The notes beneath the pieces were generated by a model. It made no database searches. It was not told the DNA's origin and saw nothing but the letters and a program-made list of their open reading frames with translations. A DNA stretch of 64,000 nt from Nostoc indistinguendum CM1-VF10 (GTDB taxonomy: Bacteria > Cyanobacteriota > Cyanobacteriia > Cyanobacteriales > Nostocaceae): assembly GCA_019359215.1 (NCBI GenBank), contig JAHHHS010000025.1, positions 21,922-85,921 of the forward strand, given 5' to 3'. Position numbers and translations under genes: made by a program. Below are positions 47,743 to 56,816 of this stretch, piece after piece. Positions within the stretch are counted from its first letter, which is position 1, and each line of letters opens with the position of its first letter.

Positions 47743-48675
47743 GTGAATGTTGCAAGCTTAAATCTTCAAAGCTGGCGGGGTTATCTAGAATTGATGCGTC
47801 CTGCTAATATCGTTACTGCTTGGGCGGATATTCTTGTTGGTTTTGCTGCTTCTGGCGCTGGGGTTATTTTTGCTCAATTAATCAATGGAGAAGCAAGTTT
47901 TGCCATACTAAGTCCATTAGCATGGTTGTTATTAGCTACAACTGGCTTATATGGCGGTGGTATAGTTTTTAATGATGTTTTCGATGCTGAATTAGATGCA
48001 AAAGAGCGACCAAATAGAGCAATTCCCAGTGGTCGCGTATCTCGTCAAAATGCCACTTTATTGGGGAGTATACTATTTGCGATCGGGATTATAGCTGCTT
48101 TTCAAGTATCGTTGGTGACTGGTGCGATCGCTATATTTATCGTTCTTTCATGCCTACTGTATGACTCACTTGCCAAACATCACCCTTTTTTTGGCCCACT
48201 TAATATGGGTTTATGTCGTGGCAGTAACTTATTATTAGGCGTAAGCGCTGTACCAGCAATGATAGGAGAACGTTGGTATTTAGCACTGATTCCTGTTTTT
48301 TACATTGCTGCTATCACTGCAATTAGTCAGGGTGAAGTTCACGGAGGTAAGAAGATTACGGGAGTACTCGCATTACTGCTGATTGCAATAGTTTTAACGG
48401 CAGTTTTAGCTTTAGGATTATTAGGAGACTATGAAGCGATCGCAGCACTACCATTTGCTGTTGTATTAGCTATCAGAGTCTTGCCTAATTTTATCAAAGC
48501 TGCGCGTGAACCAGTCGCCGAAAATGTCCGAACTGCCGTAAGAATAGGCGTGTTATCTCTAATAGTTTTAGATGCAACTATTGCATCTGGTTTTGCTGGT
48601 TTGTATTACGGTTTATTGGTTCTAATTTTGCTACCATTCTCGATTAACTTAGCAAAAGTATTTGCTGTTACTTAA
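47743..48675 (+). CDS. eboC: EboC, UbiA-family prenyltransferase-like membrane protein
   Basis: 310 aa with about eight membrane helices. The first Asp-rich prenyl-diphosphate motif is present as NDVFDAELDAKERPNRAIPS. The second is less clear (YDSLAKHHPFFGPLNMGLCR). Starts at GTG 47743 with an excellent GGGAGG ribosome-binding site 8 nt upstream. In ebo clusters it may modify a lipid or precursor in the membrane. Confidence 0.88.
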   Translation: MNVASLNLQSWRGYLELMRPANIVTAWADILVGFAASGAGVIFAQLINGEASFAILSPLAWLLLATTGLYGGGIVFNDVFDAELDAKERPNRAIPSGRVSRQNATLLGSILFAIGIIAAFQVSLVTGAIAIFIVLSCLLYDSLAKHHPFFGPLNMGLCRGSNLLLGVSAVPAMIGERWYLALIPVFYIAAITAISQGEVHGGKKITGVLALLLIAIVLTAVLALGLLGDYEAIAALPFAVVLAIRVLPNFIKAAREPVAENVRTAVRIGVLSLIVLDATIASGFAGLYYGLLVLILLPFSINLAKVFAVT

Positions 48676-48714
48676 ATTTGAATGTATACACCCAGTAATA
48701 CCATGAATTGGTTG

Positions 48715-48740
48715 TATGGGCGCATAGATGTGCGCCCATA
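48715..48740. terminator. Hairpin between eboC and eboE
   Basis: TATGGGCGCA pairs perfectly with TGCGCCCATA around a 6-nt loop. No T-tract follows, so it may be an RNA-stability or attenuation element rather than a full terminator. Confidence 0.4.
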
Positions 48741-48817
48741 AAACTGAATATGTGGCAGGTATTTTGTGAAATAGTATAAGCCAAAGAAATTACATATACA
48801 AGGGATAAAGCTAGAAA

Positions 48818-50041
48818 ATGAAAATTACAAAAAACAATAATCACTTAACTTATTGCAGCAATATTCACCCTGGTGAAAGTTGGCTAGAGGTTTTTAGCAA
48901 TTTAGAAAAATATGTTCTCAATCTCAAATCACGTTTATCGCCAACAGCATCTTTTGGTATTGGTTTAAGATTAGCAGATGTAGCTGCCAAAGAACTGTTA
49001 CAAAATAATAACTTGGCTCAATTCCAAGCGTGGCTTAGTCAAGAAGATTTATACGTTTTCACTTTAAATGGATTCCCTTATGGCGGATTCCATCGACAGG
49101 TAGTAAAAGACCAAGTTTATGCACCAGATTGGTCTACACAAGAACGAGTCGATTATACATTAAACTTGGTACAAATTTTAGCTACTTTATTACCAGAAGA
49201 ACTTGATGGCGGAATTTCTACACTGCCATTATCCTATAAACCTTGGTGGCAAAAAGACCAAGCAACTTTCGAGACAGTTCTGAAAAAGAGTTGTTTAAAT
49301 ATAGCATCAGTTGTTGTAGAAATGATTCGCATCTGCGAAGAAACAGGAAAGATACTCCATATTGATTTAGAACCTGAGCCTGATGGATTAATTGAAAATA
49401 CCTCAGAAGTAATTGATTTCTATCAAAATTGGCTATTACCAATTGGCGGTAATTATTTATCAGAAAAATTAAATATTGAACAGACTCTAGCAGAAACTAA
49501 ATTGCTAGAACACGTTCGAGTTTGCTATGATACCTGCCATTTTTCAGTTGAATATGAGGAACCACAATCTGTATTTGCGCGTTTCCAATCGGCAGGAATT
49601 AAGATTGGCAAAATTCAAATCAGTGCTGCAATTAAAGTGAAAATACCTGCTGATGTTGAAAAACGCAGTTTGATAGTTGAACGCTTAAGTCCTTTTGCTG
49701 AATCTACTTATCTTCACCAAGTAATAGAACGTCGCAGTGATGGGACACTCCATCACTATCCTGACTTAATAACTGCATTACCGCATTTAGAACAATCTCT
49801 AGCTGAAGAATGGCGTACTCACTTTCATGTCCCAATTTTTATTCATGATTATCAAATTTTGCAGTCTACCCAAGATGATATTGCTACCGTTTTACATCTA
49901 CTTCAAACAAACAATGCTTGCTCTCATTTAGAAATTGAAACTTACACTTGGGATGTATTACCAGCAGAAATGAAGATAGATTTGCTGACTTCTATTCAGC
50001 GAGAATATGAGTGGGTATTAAAAGAATTTGCGGCAAATTAA
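48818..50041 (+). CDS. eboE: EboE, sugar-phosphate isomerase-like metabolite traffic protein
   Basis: 407 aa. TIM-barrel of the xylose isomerase/AP-endonuclease type, with YCSNIHPGESWLEV, HIDLEPEPDGLIE, VCYDTCHFSVEYEEP and HFHVPIFIHDY supplying likely metal ligands. It precedes eboF by 14 bp, indicating translation from the same mRNA. Role in metabolite export is inferred from the ebo literature. Confidence 0.88.
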   Translation: MKITKNNNHLTYCSNIHPGESWLEVFSNLEKYVLNLKSRLSPTASFGIGLRLADVAAKELLQNNNLAQFQAWLSQEDLYVFTLNGFPYGGFHRQVVKDQVYAPDWSTQERVDYTLNLVQILATLLPEELDGGISTLPLSYKPWWQKDQATFETVLKKSCLNIASVVVEMIRICEETGKILHIDLEPEPDGLIENTSEVIDFYQNWLLPIGGNYLSEKLNIEQTLAETKLLEHVRVCYDTCHFSVEYEEPQSVFARFQSAGIKIGKIQISAAIKVKIPADVEKRSLIVERLSPFAESTYLHQVIERRSDGTLHHYPDLITALPHLEQSLAEEWRTHFHVPIFIHDYQILQSTQDDIATVLHLLQTNNACSHLEIETYTWDVLPAEMKIDLLTSIQREYEWVLKEFAAN

Positions 50042-50055
50042 AAGGAGATTAATTT

Positions 50056-51426
50056 ATGCAGAAAACTGTTGTTCTAAATGTCGTGGGATTAACGCCCAGT
50101 TTACTAGGAGAAAACACACCGTTCTTATCTTCTTGGGCTGTGAAAGGCCAAGTAGTCCCGATCGCAACAGTTTTACCTGCTGTAACTTGTTCTGTTCAGG
50201 CTACTTATTTGACAGGAAAATTGCCTGATGAACATGGAATTGTCGCTAATGGTTGGTACTTCCGCGATGAATGTGAAGTGAAGTTTTGGCGGCAGTCTAA
50301 TAAACTAGTGCAAGCTCCCAAAGTTTGGGAAATAGCTAAATCAATTGATCCAAATTTCACTTGTGCCAATCTTTTTTGGTGGTACAACATGTATTCTTCA
50401 GTAGATTATGCCATTACACCGCGCCCGATGTATCCCGCAGATGGCAGAAAATTACCTGATATTTATACCCATCCTAGTGACGTGCGATCGCAAATTCAAT
50501 CTGATTTAGGTAACTTCCCTTTATTCGATTTTTGGGGCCCAAAAACTACCATTAGTTCTAGTCAATGGATTGCCAATTCAGCAAAATGGATTGAGGAACG
50601 TTACAGCCCTACATTATCACTAGTTTATCTGCCACATTTAGATTACTGTCTGCAAAAATTTGGTCATGATGAAAAACACATCCAAGCTGATTTGCGAGAA
50701 ATTGATGCTGTTTGTGGCGATTTAATTGAATATTATCAAGCACGTAATACTCAGGTAATTATTCTTTCCGAGTATGGCATTACCCAAGTCTCTAAAGCTG
50801 TGGATATCAACCGTGTACTACGGGAAAACGGTTTAATTGCTGTGCGGGAAGAATTGGGGCGAGAACTGCTCGATTTTGGTGCTAGCATTGCCTTTGCTGT
50901 TGCCGATCACCAAATTGCTCATGTATATGTGAATGATCCGGCATATATCCCGAAAGTGCGATCGCTTTTAGAAGCGACTGAAGGCGTAGCCCAGGTATTA
51001 GATGAAGAGGGTAAGCAAACCTACCATCTCAATCATCCTAGATCGGGTGAGTTGGTAGCGATCGCTCAATCTGACGCTTGGTTTACCTATTATTATTGGC
51101 TCGATGATGCAAAAGCGCCTGATTTTGCTAGAACTGTAGATATCCACCGCAAACCTGGTTACGATCCTGTAGAACTTTTCCTTGATCCGCAAATTAAATT
51201 TCCTCAAGGAAAAATTGCCCTCAAATTACTGAAGAAACAACTGGGTTTTCGCTACTTAATGGATGTGATTCCTCTGGATGCTTCCCTTGTACGCGGTTCT
51301 CACGGTAACGTTAGCACTTCTCCAGATGAAGGGCCTCTATTTATCACCCATCAAACTCACCTAGTTGGTGAAAATCGCATTGAGGCGACAGATGTTTGCT
51401 CGTTGATTCTCAAACATTTAAATTAG
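50056..51426 (+). CDS. eboF: EboF, alkaline phosphatase/nucleotide pyrophosphatase-like protein
   Basis: 456 aa. Type I phosphodiesterase fold: the nucleophile Thr/Ser region is LPAVTCSVQATYLTGKLPDE HG-type, with ANLFWWYNMYSSVDY, LVYLPHLDYCLQKFG, LSEYGI and a C-terminal GSHGNVSTSPDEGPLF. An AAGGAG ribosome-binding site is just upstream. Last gene of the ebo operon. Confidence 0.88.
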   Translation: MQKTVVLNVVGLTPSLLGENTPFLSSWAVKGQVVPIATVLPAVTCSVQATYLTGKLPDEHGIVANGWYFRDECEVKFWRQSNKLVQAPKVWEIAKSIDPNFTCANLFWWYNMYSSVDYAITPRPMYPADGRKLPDIYTHPSDVRSQIQSDLGNFPLFDFWGPKTTISSSQWIANSAKWIEERYSPTLSLVYLPHLDYCLQKFGHDEKHIQADLREIDAVCGDLIEYYQARNTQVIILSEYGITQVSKAVDINRVLRENGLIAVREELGRELLDFGASIAFAVADHQIAHVYVNDPAYIPKVRSLLEATEGVAQVLDEEGKQTYHLNHPRSGELVAIAQSDAWFTYYYWLDDAKAPDFARTVDIHRKPGYDPVELFLDPQIKFPQGKIALKLLKKQLGFRYLMDVIPLDASLVRGSHGNVSTSPDEGPLFITHQTHLVGENRIEATDVCSLILKHLN

Positions 51427-51452
51427 GATTAGTCACATTAACGTAAAAAGGG

Positions 51453-51518
51453 CGGTTAGAAACCGCGTCTACACAAACAAAACCCACGCAGGTGGGTTCC
51501 AGACAAGGGGCTTAAGCC
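51453..51518. repeat. Cluster of three small hairpins downstream of eboF
   Basis: GCGGTTAGAAACCGC, then ACCCACGCAGGTGGGT, then GGGGCTTAAGCCCT, in quick succession. This is a repeat combination seen between many Nostoc genes and may end eboF transcription. Confidence 0.6.
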
Positions 51519-51525
51519 CTTTGTT

Positions 51526-51612
51526 CCGTATGGTCGTCGTGTAGCTGAGGGGTTGGGTATTTCAATTGATCCTTCATTACTTCCAGTTATTGCTCAAGCT
51601 GTAAGTATCTAG
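51526..51612 (+). pseudogene. Possible 3' fragment of a catalase-like gene
   Basis: A 28-codon frame (PYGRRVAEGLGISIDPSLLP and on) ends at a TAG and resembles the C-terminal end of catalases, where YGxxVAEGLG is common. The frame has no start and is cut on its left by the hairpin repeats. Weak evidence. Confidence 0.25.
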
Positions 51613-51718
51613 CAGTTTGAGACTAGAAATTACATTTTGATCTAGTTCTGTAGGGTGCATTACGCTATTGCTAACGTACTAAAAACTCGATAGTTAATTA
51701 CATACTTAAGGTAGATTT

Positions 51719-51751
51719 AAATCCCCGGCTTCTTCAAGAAGTTGGGGATTT
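51719..51751. repeat. Long hairpin in the eboF to glycine-zipper gene gap
   Basis: AAATCCCC (51719-51726) pairs with GGGGATTT (51744-51751), with an inner CTTCTT/AAGAAG stem joined by G-U pairs in RNA. This is a common cyanobacterial terminator-like repeat. The remainder of the gap to 52192 shows no gene. Confidence 0.6.
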
Positions 51752-52192
51752 GAGCATGAAAACAAACTCATTATAGGTATTTTGTAAAATCGGAGAACGC
51801 CTATTCTTTGGCGAAGAATAAAATTGTGGTGTCAACCAAACCGGGGTGGGGTGACCCCTGTATTGCAGGGAAGTCAAAACGAGTATTACACAAAGACTTT
51901 TAAGGCTGACGATTCCACCGCAAGTATTCCAGATTCATAATGCCAAATTGATGAAGCTAGCTGCCACATCTGGACATTCACCGCCGAAATTTTTCTTAAA
52001 GGATATAGCATTTTTCACCCTACCGTAAGGCTTGATTGTAGGCTCTTTGACGTTAGTAAAATCTTCCCAGGCTCAAGATCATCTCACCCCAGATGTGTTT
52101 CTTTGGAGCGATTAAGTCGTGTTCTATGCTTGCTAAGTTAGGTGTGAGAGTTAACTAATAGCCATCTGGTTTTAATCAAGGAGATTGTTGAT

Positions 52193-53182
52193 ATGGTTGA
52201 GAATAAGCAAGCTTTAGATAAACAGGTTGAAAATGCTAACCGCATAACAACAGGTCAATCCTATGGTGCTTCAACTGGCACAAACATAAATGCTGGATTA
52301 CCTGAAACTGAGTATGCTAACCGCACAACAACGGGTCAATCTTATGGTGCTTCAACTGGCACAAACATAAATGCTGAAGTATCTGAAACCGAGTATGATA
52401 ACCGCACAACAACGGGTCAATCTTATGCTGATTCAACTGGCACGAACATAGGCACTAGAAGACCTGTATCTGCAAATGCTCCTACAATTACGCCTGAATC
52501 CGATGCTCGTCCTGCAAACAAAGGTAGCAATCCTGCATTAAATAGAGCGCTAGTAGGGGGACTCATTGGTCTTACGTTAGGCTCATTAGCTGGCGCTTTT
52601 GCTGGCAAAAGAATAGGTCAAGGCTTTAAGCACACTGTAAAAGGTATAGGAGACGCGTCAAAGACTATTGGTGATGGTCTTGGTCAAACCGCAAAAGGTC
52701 TAGGGGACGCGGCAAAGAGTGTCGCTGAGGGTACTATCCAAGCTGTTGTAGGCGGTACAATCGACACAGTAGAGGGCGTTGGTGACCTAGCCAAGCAAAC
52801 CACTATAGGAACACTGGACGCTGTACAGAACACAGCACAAGGTGTGAATCAAGCGGTACAAGTTACTGTGGACACAGTAAAGGATACAGCACAAAATGTC
52901 GCTGAGGGAATCAAGCAAACCACAGTAGGAACACTAGACGCAGTACAGAGTACAGCAGAGGGTCTTAATGAAGCTGTACAAGGCGCTGCGGACAAGGCAA
53001 AGGATACAGCAGAAAATGTCGCTGACGTAGCCAAGGAAACCACTGTAGGAACACTAGACGCAGTACAGAGTACATCAGAGGGTCTTAATGAAGCTGTACA
53101 AGGTGCTGCGGACAAGGCAAAGGATACAGCAGAAAATTCTAAAGCATCTGAAAATCAGAGCCATCCACACAAGCGGAGATAG
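52193..53182 (+). CDS. Glycine-zipper protein with N-terminal 27-aa and C-terminal 40-aa LEA-like repeats
   Basis: 329 aa. The N-terminus has three 27-residue repeats (NRTTTGQSYGASTGTNINAE as the core). A glycine-zipper membrane-active segment follows (about 120-142; GGLIGLTLGSLAGAFAGKR). The C-terminal half is a long amphipathic helix of Ala/Thr/Val/Asp/Lys repeats, including three 40-residue units (TVGTLDAVQSTAEGLNEAVQ core) that are nearly identical in DNA. This composition resembles group-3 LEA and apolipophorin-like desiccation proteins. No function is proven; membrane or stress protection is a guess. AGGAG lies a few bases before the ATG. Confidence 0.75.
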   Translation: MVENKQALDKQVENANRITTGQSYGASTGTNINAGLPETEYANRTTTGQSYGASTGTNINAEVSETEYDNRTTTGQSYADSTGTNIGTRRPVSANAPTITPESDARPANKGSNPALNRALVGGLIGLTLGSLAGAFAGKRIGQGFKHTVKGIGDASKTIGDGLGQTAKGLGDAAKSVAEGTIQAVVGGTIDTVEGVGDLAKQTTIGTLDAVQNTAQGVNQAVQVTVDTVKDTAQNVAEGIKQTTVGTLDAVQSTAEGLNEAVQGAADKAKDTAENVADVAKETTVGTLDAVQSTSEGLNEAVQGAADKAKDTAENSKASENQSHPHKRR

Positions 53183-53408
53183 TTGCAACTAATAGGGTAG
53201 TTTTTAAAGACTAACGATAAGCAATAGTTTCTTTTTTAAAGTATATATACTTATTCCTTTTTGAGGACTACCTGCAAACATAGAAAGTTCATGAGTTATT
53301 AGTTACAAAACAACTTACGTTTTTTCAAATTAGACTCTGTGAAACCAAGGAAAAATTTTTAGATATTGCTTTCCTGTCTTAGCACAAAATACAAAACAGA
53401 AGATTATT

Positions 53409-54005
53409 ATGAATGAGAATCAGCAGTTTTCAGAGCAGTCTGAAGAAAATATTGATCCGCTTACAGATCAACCCAATAATTATACAGCAGGTAATAGCTC
53501 AAAGAATGATTTAGCTAAAGTAGCAATTGGAGCGCTGATTGGTGCTACCGTGGGCGCAATAGCTACGGCTTTAACTATTAAAGGTACAACTGAAAAAGTT
53601 GACAAAGCTGTAAAAAGTGTAGGAAATGCGGTAAAAGGTGCAACTGGGAGTTTTAATCAAAATGTAAAAAATGTCGGAAATGCAATAAAGACTGTAGCTG
53701 ACAGTGTTAACGAAACTGTAAAAGATGTAGGAGATGCTATTAAAGATACAGCTTTAGATGTTAACAGTATTGCAATAGATACAGTGGGTGCTGTTAAAGG
53801 TACAGCTATAGGCATTAACGATACTGTAAACAATACAGTAGATATTGTTAAGGGTGCAGCTGAGGGTGTTAAAGACACTGTAAAAGGTACAGTGGACGTA
53901 GCTACAAATGCAGTTGAGGATGAGACTCCATCTGATAGTCAAAGTGCTAATATACCTAATAACCAGACAACTTACATTTTGGTTCCACTAGACAAAAACC
54001 AGTAG
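53409..54005 (+). CDS. Second glycine-zipper/LEA-like protein
   Basis: 198 aa. Short acidic N-terminus, glycine-zipper segment (about 37-56; VAIGALIGATVGAIATALTI), then an amphipathic helix of repeats (KSVGNAVKGATG, KNVGNAIKTVADSVNETVKD, GAVKGTAIGINDTVNNTVDI). It has the same architecture as its upstream neighbour but lacks the 27-aa N-terminal repeats and ends in a different tail (TTYILVPLDKNQ). Probably a diverged paralogue and possibly co-regulated. Function unknown. Confidence 0.75.
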   Translation: MNENQQFSEQSEENIDPLTDQPNNYTAGNSSKNDLAKVAIGALIGATVGAIATALTIKGTTEKVDKAVKSVGNAVKGATGSFNQNVKNVGNAIKTVADSVNETVKDVGDAIKDTALDVNSIAIDTVGAVKGTAIGINDTVNNTVDIVKGAAEGVKDTVKGTVDVATNAVEDETPSDSQSANIPNNQTTYILVPLDKNQ

Positions 54006-54089
54006 TAGGCATCTATCTGCCTTGATCATCAGCACTAAACTGCTCTTATATAAAAGAAGTGATACTAGTGGTCAATTGTAAGCTCATTA

Positions 54090-54182
54090 ATGGAGTTTAG
54101 AGACTCGTTAACACAGAAAAAAGACTCTTTAACGGAGATAAAATACTTGTTGACGGAGTTCAGAGGCTCGTTAAGTAGATAA
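54090..54182 (+). repeat. Four 21-bp tandem repeats readable as a 30-aa heptad peptide
   Basis: Units at 54092-54112, 54113-54133, 54134-54154 and 54155-54175 share the pattern GGAG(N)5-AGACTCGTTAAC. In one frame, from ATG 54090 to TAA 54180, they read as heptads EFRDSLT, QKKDSLT, EIKYLLT and EFRGSLS, which would form a coiled coil. A degenerate fifth unit may precede (54071-54091). No ribosome-binding site is evident. Remaining gap DNA around it (54006-54509) contains a repeat with GCGATCGC sites near 54206-54290. Confidence 0.45.
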
Positions 54183-54546
54183 ACAAAAATATTTACAGTC
54201 CATTGCGATCGCTCCCTTCGCAAAGCATATCGTAGAGAAGTGGTGCTAGGCGTTGCGATCGCATTATTCTGCTTTAGTGCGATCGCAATGACATTGTGTA
54301 ATTAATTATATTGCTGATAAAGAGTTAGTTAGAAAGCTGACATTGCTTTCAACTTTGCCTTAATTTAGAAAATTATTCAATATCATTCAAGGGTTAAATA
54401 ACTTTGAAATGGGATATTTTGGCTTTTTATTCCCTAAAAGTTGACGAAAAGGAAGGTTTTGCTATGATAGGAAGTTGCCTTTGAACTGTTCAACTCCTTT
54501 GTCTGGCTAATGAAAAAAATTGTAAAAATCATTACCTCAATAATTA

Positions 54547-54691
54547 GGCTCTTGCGTTGGTTTTATGGTATGGCATTAAAATAGCCATTTTATAGAAAGG
54601 TTCAAAAATTTAAAATCCAGTCATAGCAAGGAATATAGGCTCTGATTAGGTTTTATTTATTATTCGACTCCATAAAAAGAACTGAAGAGCC
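54547..54691 (+). mobile_element. 145-bp MITE, left copy, ISL3-like ends
   Basis: Starts GGCTCTTGCGTT and ends with the complement of GGCTCTTCAGTT, giving about 12-bp imperfect terminal inverted repeats. It is flanked by the 8-bp duplication AATAATTA at 54539-54546 and 54692-54699. GGCTCTT ends with 8-bp duplications are typical of the ISL3 family, so an ISL3 transposase elsewhere probably mobilises it. No ORF inside. Confidence 0.85.
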
Positions 54692-55065
54692 AATAATTAT
54701 TACTGTATATGTAGTATGCTCGGTTTTTAAGTACGATTGGTATAGTGGTTTTATTCCCGCGAAAATTGAGATAACCTACGCCATACACATTGGCGGTGTG
54801 AGTGGTATTATTCGAGAGGGTTGCGGCGCAGCTATATTTCGACTATCAGATGCAACTGCGGATGCCATTTCCCGCAAAGGTCTCGATTTTTTTAACGACG
54901 CTCTCTATTCAAGAAAAAGCAAAGATCGCTACCACACCTATAGTTCATGGAAAGAAACACCAGTTCCCAATTCATGGACGAGTGAAGGCACTTGGCCAGG
55001 TTTGGGTTGTTCGGGTGCAAGTCGTTCACTGTTGTCTCAAATCCTTCTCCCTGCTTCTAAAAAAG

Positions 55066-55210
55066 GGCTCTTCAGTTCTTTTTATGGAGTCGAATAATAA
55101 ATAAAACCTAATCAGAGCCTATATTCCTTGCTATGACTGGATTTTAAATTTTTGAACCTTTCTATAAAATGGCTATTTTAATGCCATACCATAAAACCAA
55201 CGCAAGAGCC
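55066..55210 (-). mobile_element. 145-bp MITE, right copy, inverted and identical
   Basis: The exact reverse complement of the left copy over all 145 bp. Its own 8-bp duplication TAAAAAAG lies at 55058-55065 and 55211-55218. Two separate target duplications show two separate insertion events. Confidence 0.85.
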
Positions 55211-55452
55211 TAAAAAAGGAAGCTACTACTCCTCCAAATACGAAGCAGAGATTCTTGTTATTCCAAGCTTTAAATTGGTAGTCTTTTCTTATTTTGGCTA
55301 GTCCCGCCAATCCAAATGCTATCTTAACATCAACTTAAAAGGCATTTTACAACGCTTAGACTGGACTTAAACAAAACTCAAGAAGAAAAAAGAGTAATCG
55401 CAAAGCTTTCCTCTGTATTATTACTCACTACTTTCTCTGACACAAGTTGACT

Positions 55453-55881
55453 TCATTCACTTGATTTATTAAAAACTTCTAAAATCTGTCGGCAAATTTG
55501 TTTGAGCTTATGCTCAATTTCACCAGAAGGCGAAGATGCGCCGACAACACTCCAGTTTTCTACCGTAGAAAGTCGCCACGCTTCACCGCGATGATCGAAT
55601 CCGGCTACCTCCACACCGATCGCACGCCGGGAATTATTGATGGGATCTTGATAAAATCGGATTTGAATTAAAATACTGCGACTTCGCCAAGATTTGCTGA
55701 TACCAGGAAAGTGAAAACCAATATCTATAGAATCTGGATCGACTAACTCCCTGGTTTCCGGGTCATTCTTCCAGGGTTTGAGATCAGATTTGGCATCAGG
55801 AAACTCGAATTTGAACAAATTAACTACCGTAGCAATGTTGCTGGCGAGTTCAAGGTTCGTTGCCTGTTCAGCTGCGTTCAC
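55453..55881 (-). CDS. Conserved hypothetical protein
   Basis: 142 aa soluble protein with no signal or membrane segment. Visible features are FPDAKSDLKPWKNDPETREL, FHFPGISKSWRSRSILIQIR and GFDHRGEAWRLSTVENWSVV. It reads like a cyanobacterial single-domain protein of unknown function. The 55882-56241 gap upstream shows nothing recognisable. Confidence 0.65.
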   Translation of the reverse strand: MNAAEQATNLELASNIATVVNLFKFEFPDAKSDLKPWKNDPETRELVDPDSIDIGFHFPGISKSWRSRSILIQIRFYQDPINNSRRAIGVEVAGFDHRGEAWRLSTVENWSVVGASSPSGEIEHKLKQICRQILEVFNKSSE

Positions 55882-56241
55882 TAAAAAACACTCCTATATT
55901 GCGTCGGCATCTTCCGGGATGTGAAGACAGAAAAACCGCCAGAAGGCTTATACGGATTGGTGTTTCAGCTTATCAAGACCTTTGAAATTTAGCAACTCTA
56001 AATCATATTTCCCTAACAATTTTCGCTACTAACAGAAGCCAAAAATCGCTTCTTGTTGGGACTGCCTAACACCTATTAAGTAATTGTACTTAAAAATTAC
56101 TCAAAAGCAGATGGAACTCTGCCCTTTGGAAAAAATATCAAGATTTTCTGCAAAATCCTTGGCTGACAAGAACGATTGACTGCGCTAGCGATCTAAAATG
56201 ACACTGTTAATCGGTAAACCAAAAGCAATTAAGTTGAATAT

Positions 56242-56709
56242 ATGGTGCGTCAACGCTCGATTTTTTCATTTTTCCTAGTATTATTGGCCACATTCCTGAT
56301 TAGTTGTGGTGGCCCTGGTGTTGCGGTAGCACCTCCTACTTACACAGCAACGCAACTTGAAAGAATTCAAGCATACGTTCCTGAAATTCAGGCTGTGCGC
56401 GATCGCTCAGAAGAGTTGAAAACCCTGATCCAAAGAGGTGATTGGATCAATGTGCGTAATTTTATACATGGCCCGATAACGGAAGCAAAGCTGAATCTGA
56501 CTTATGTAACTCCCAACCTTCTACCCAAAGACCAAACCACAGCACGTCAAATAACGCGAGATTTTTTTAAAGACCTGGTTAAACTTGATAAAGCTACTAG
56601 TGCTGGCAATTCTCTAGTTGCCTTGAATCAATCCCAAGCTGCTTTCGCAGAGATTGACAAATTCCTCGACCTGCTTCCTAAAACCAGCAGTGAAGCAGAG
56701 GCAAGTTAA
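56242..56709 (+). CDS. psbQ: Photosystem II lipoprotein PsbQ (CyanoQ)
   Basis: 155 aa. Signal peptide with lipobox (LATFLISCGG), then the four-helix PsbQ fold with YVPEIQAVRDRSEELKTLIQ, GDWINVRNFIHGPITEAK and FFKDLVKLDKAT. CyanoQ binds the lumenal side of photosystem II and stabilises the oxygen-evolving complex. Single gene; full length. Confidence 0.9.
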   Translation: MVRQRSIFSFFLVLLATFLISCGGPGVAVAPPTYTATQLERIQAYVPEIQAVRDRSEELKTLIQRGDWINVRNFIHGPITEAKLNLTYVTPNLLPKDQTTARQITRDFFKDLVKLDKATSAGNSLVALNQSQAAFAEIDKFLDLLPKTSSEAEAS

Positions 56710-56816
56710 GCGCAAGCTAAGATGAACTGAGGGGAATGAGGAGGATGAGGGAGAGTAAAAATTGCTCCCGCTGTTCCCTCATCTCCCGAATCTCCCCATC
56801 TTCGCCTCAAACAGCA

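Larger units (their letters stand above)
54510..55301 (+). pseudogene. Hypothetical gene split by two MITE insertions
   Basis: ATG at 54510 (MKKIVKIITS) is followed by a MITE, then the main body (from ITVYVVCSVFKYDWYSG through GCGAAIFRLSDATADAISRK to SQILLPASKK), a second MITE, then GSYYSSKYEAEILVIPSFKL and a TAG at 55299. Removing both 145-bp elements and one copy of each 8-bp duplication restores a single 161-codon frame. The restored protein has an N-terminal hydrophobic segment, so it is probably secreted or membrane-anchored. I do not recognise its family. The current gene is disrupted and likely non-functional. Confidence 0.85.

Noticed and set aside
54544..55213. A single transposon with 148-bp perfect inverted repeats
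   Set aside because: Each arm has its own distinct 8-bp target duplication and GGCTCTT ends, so they are two separate insertions of a 145-bp element.
56736..56816. 27-residue N-terminal extension of the FAD oxidase
   Set aside because: Repeat-encoded; the FAD-binding motif begins immediately after ATG 56817.
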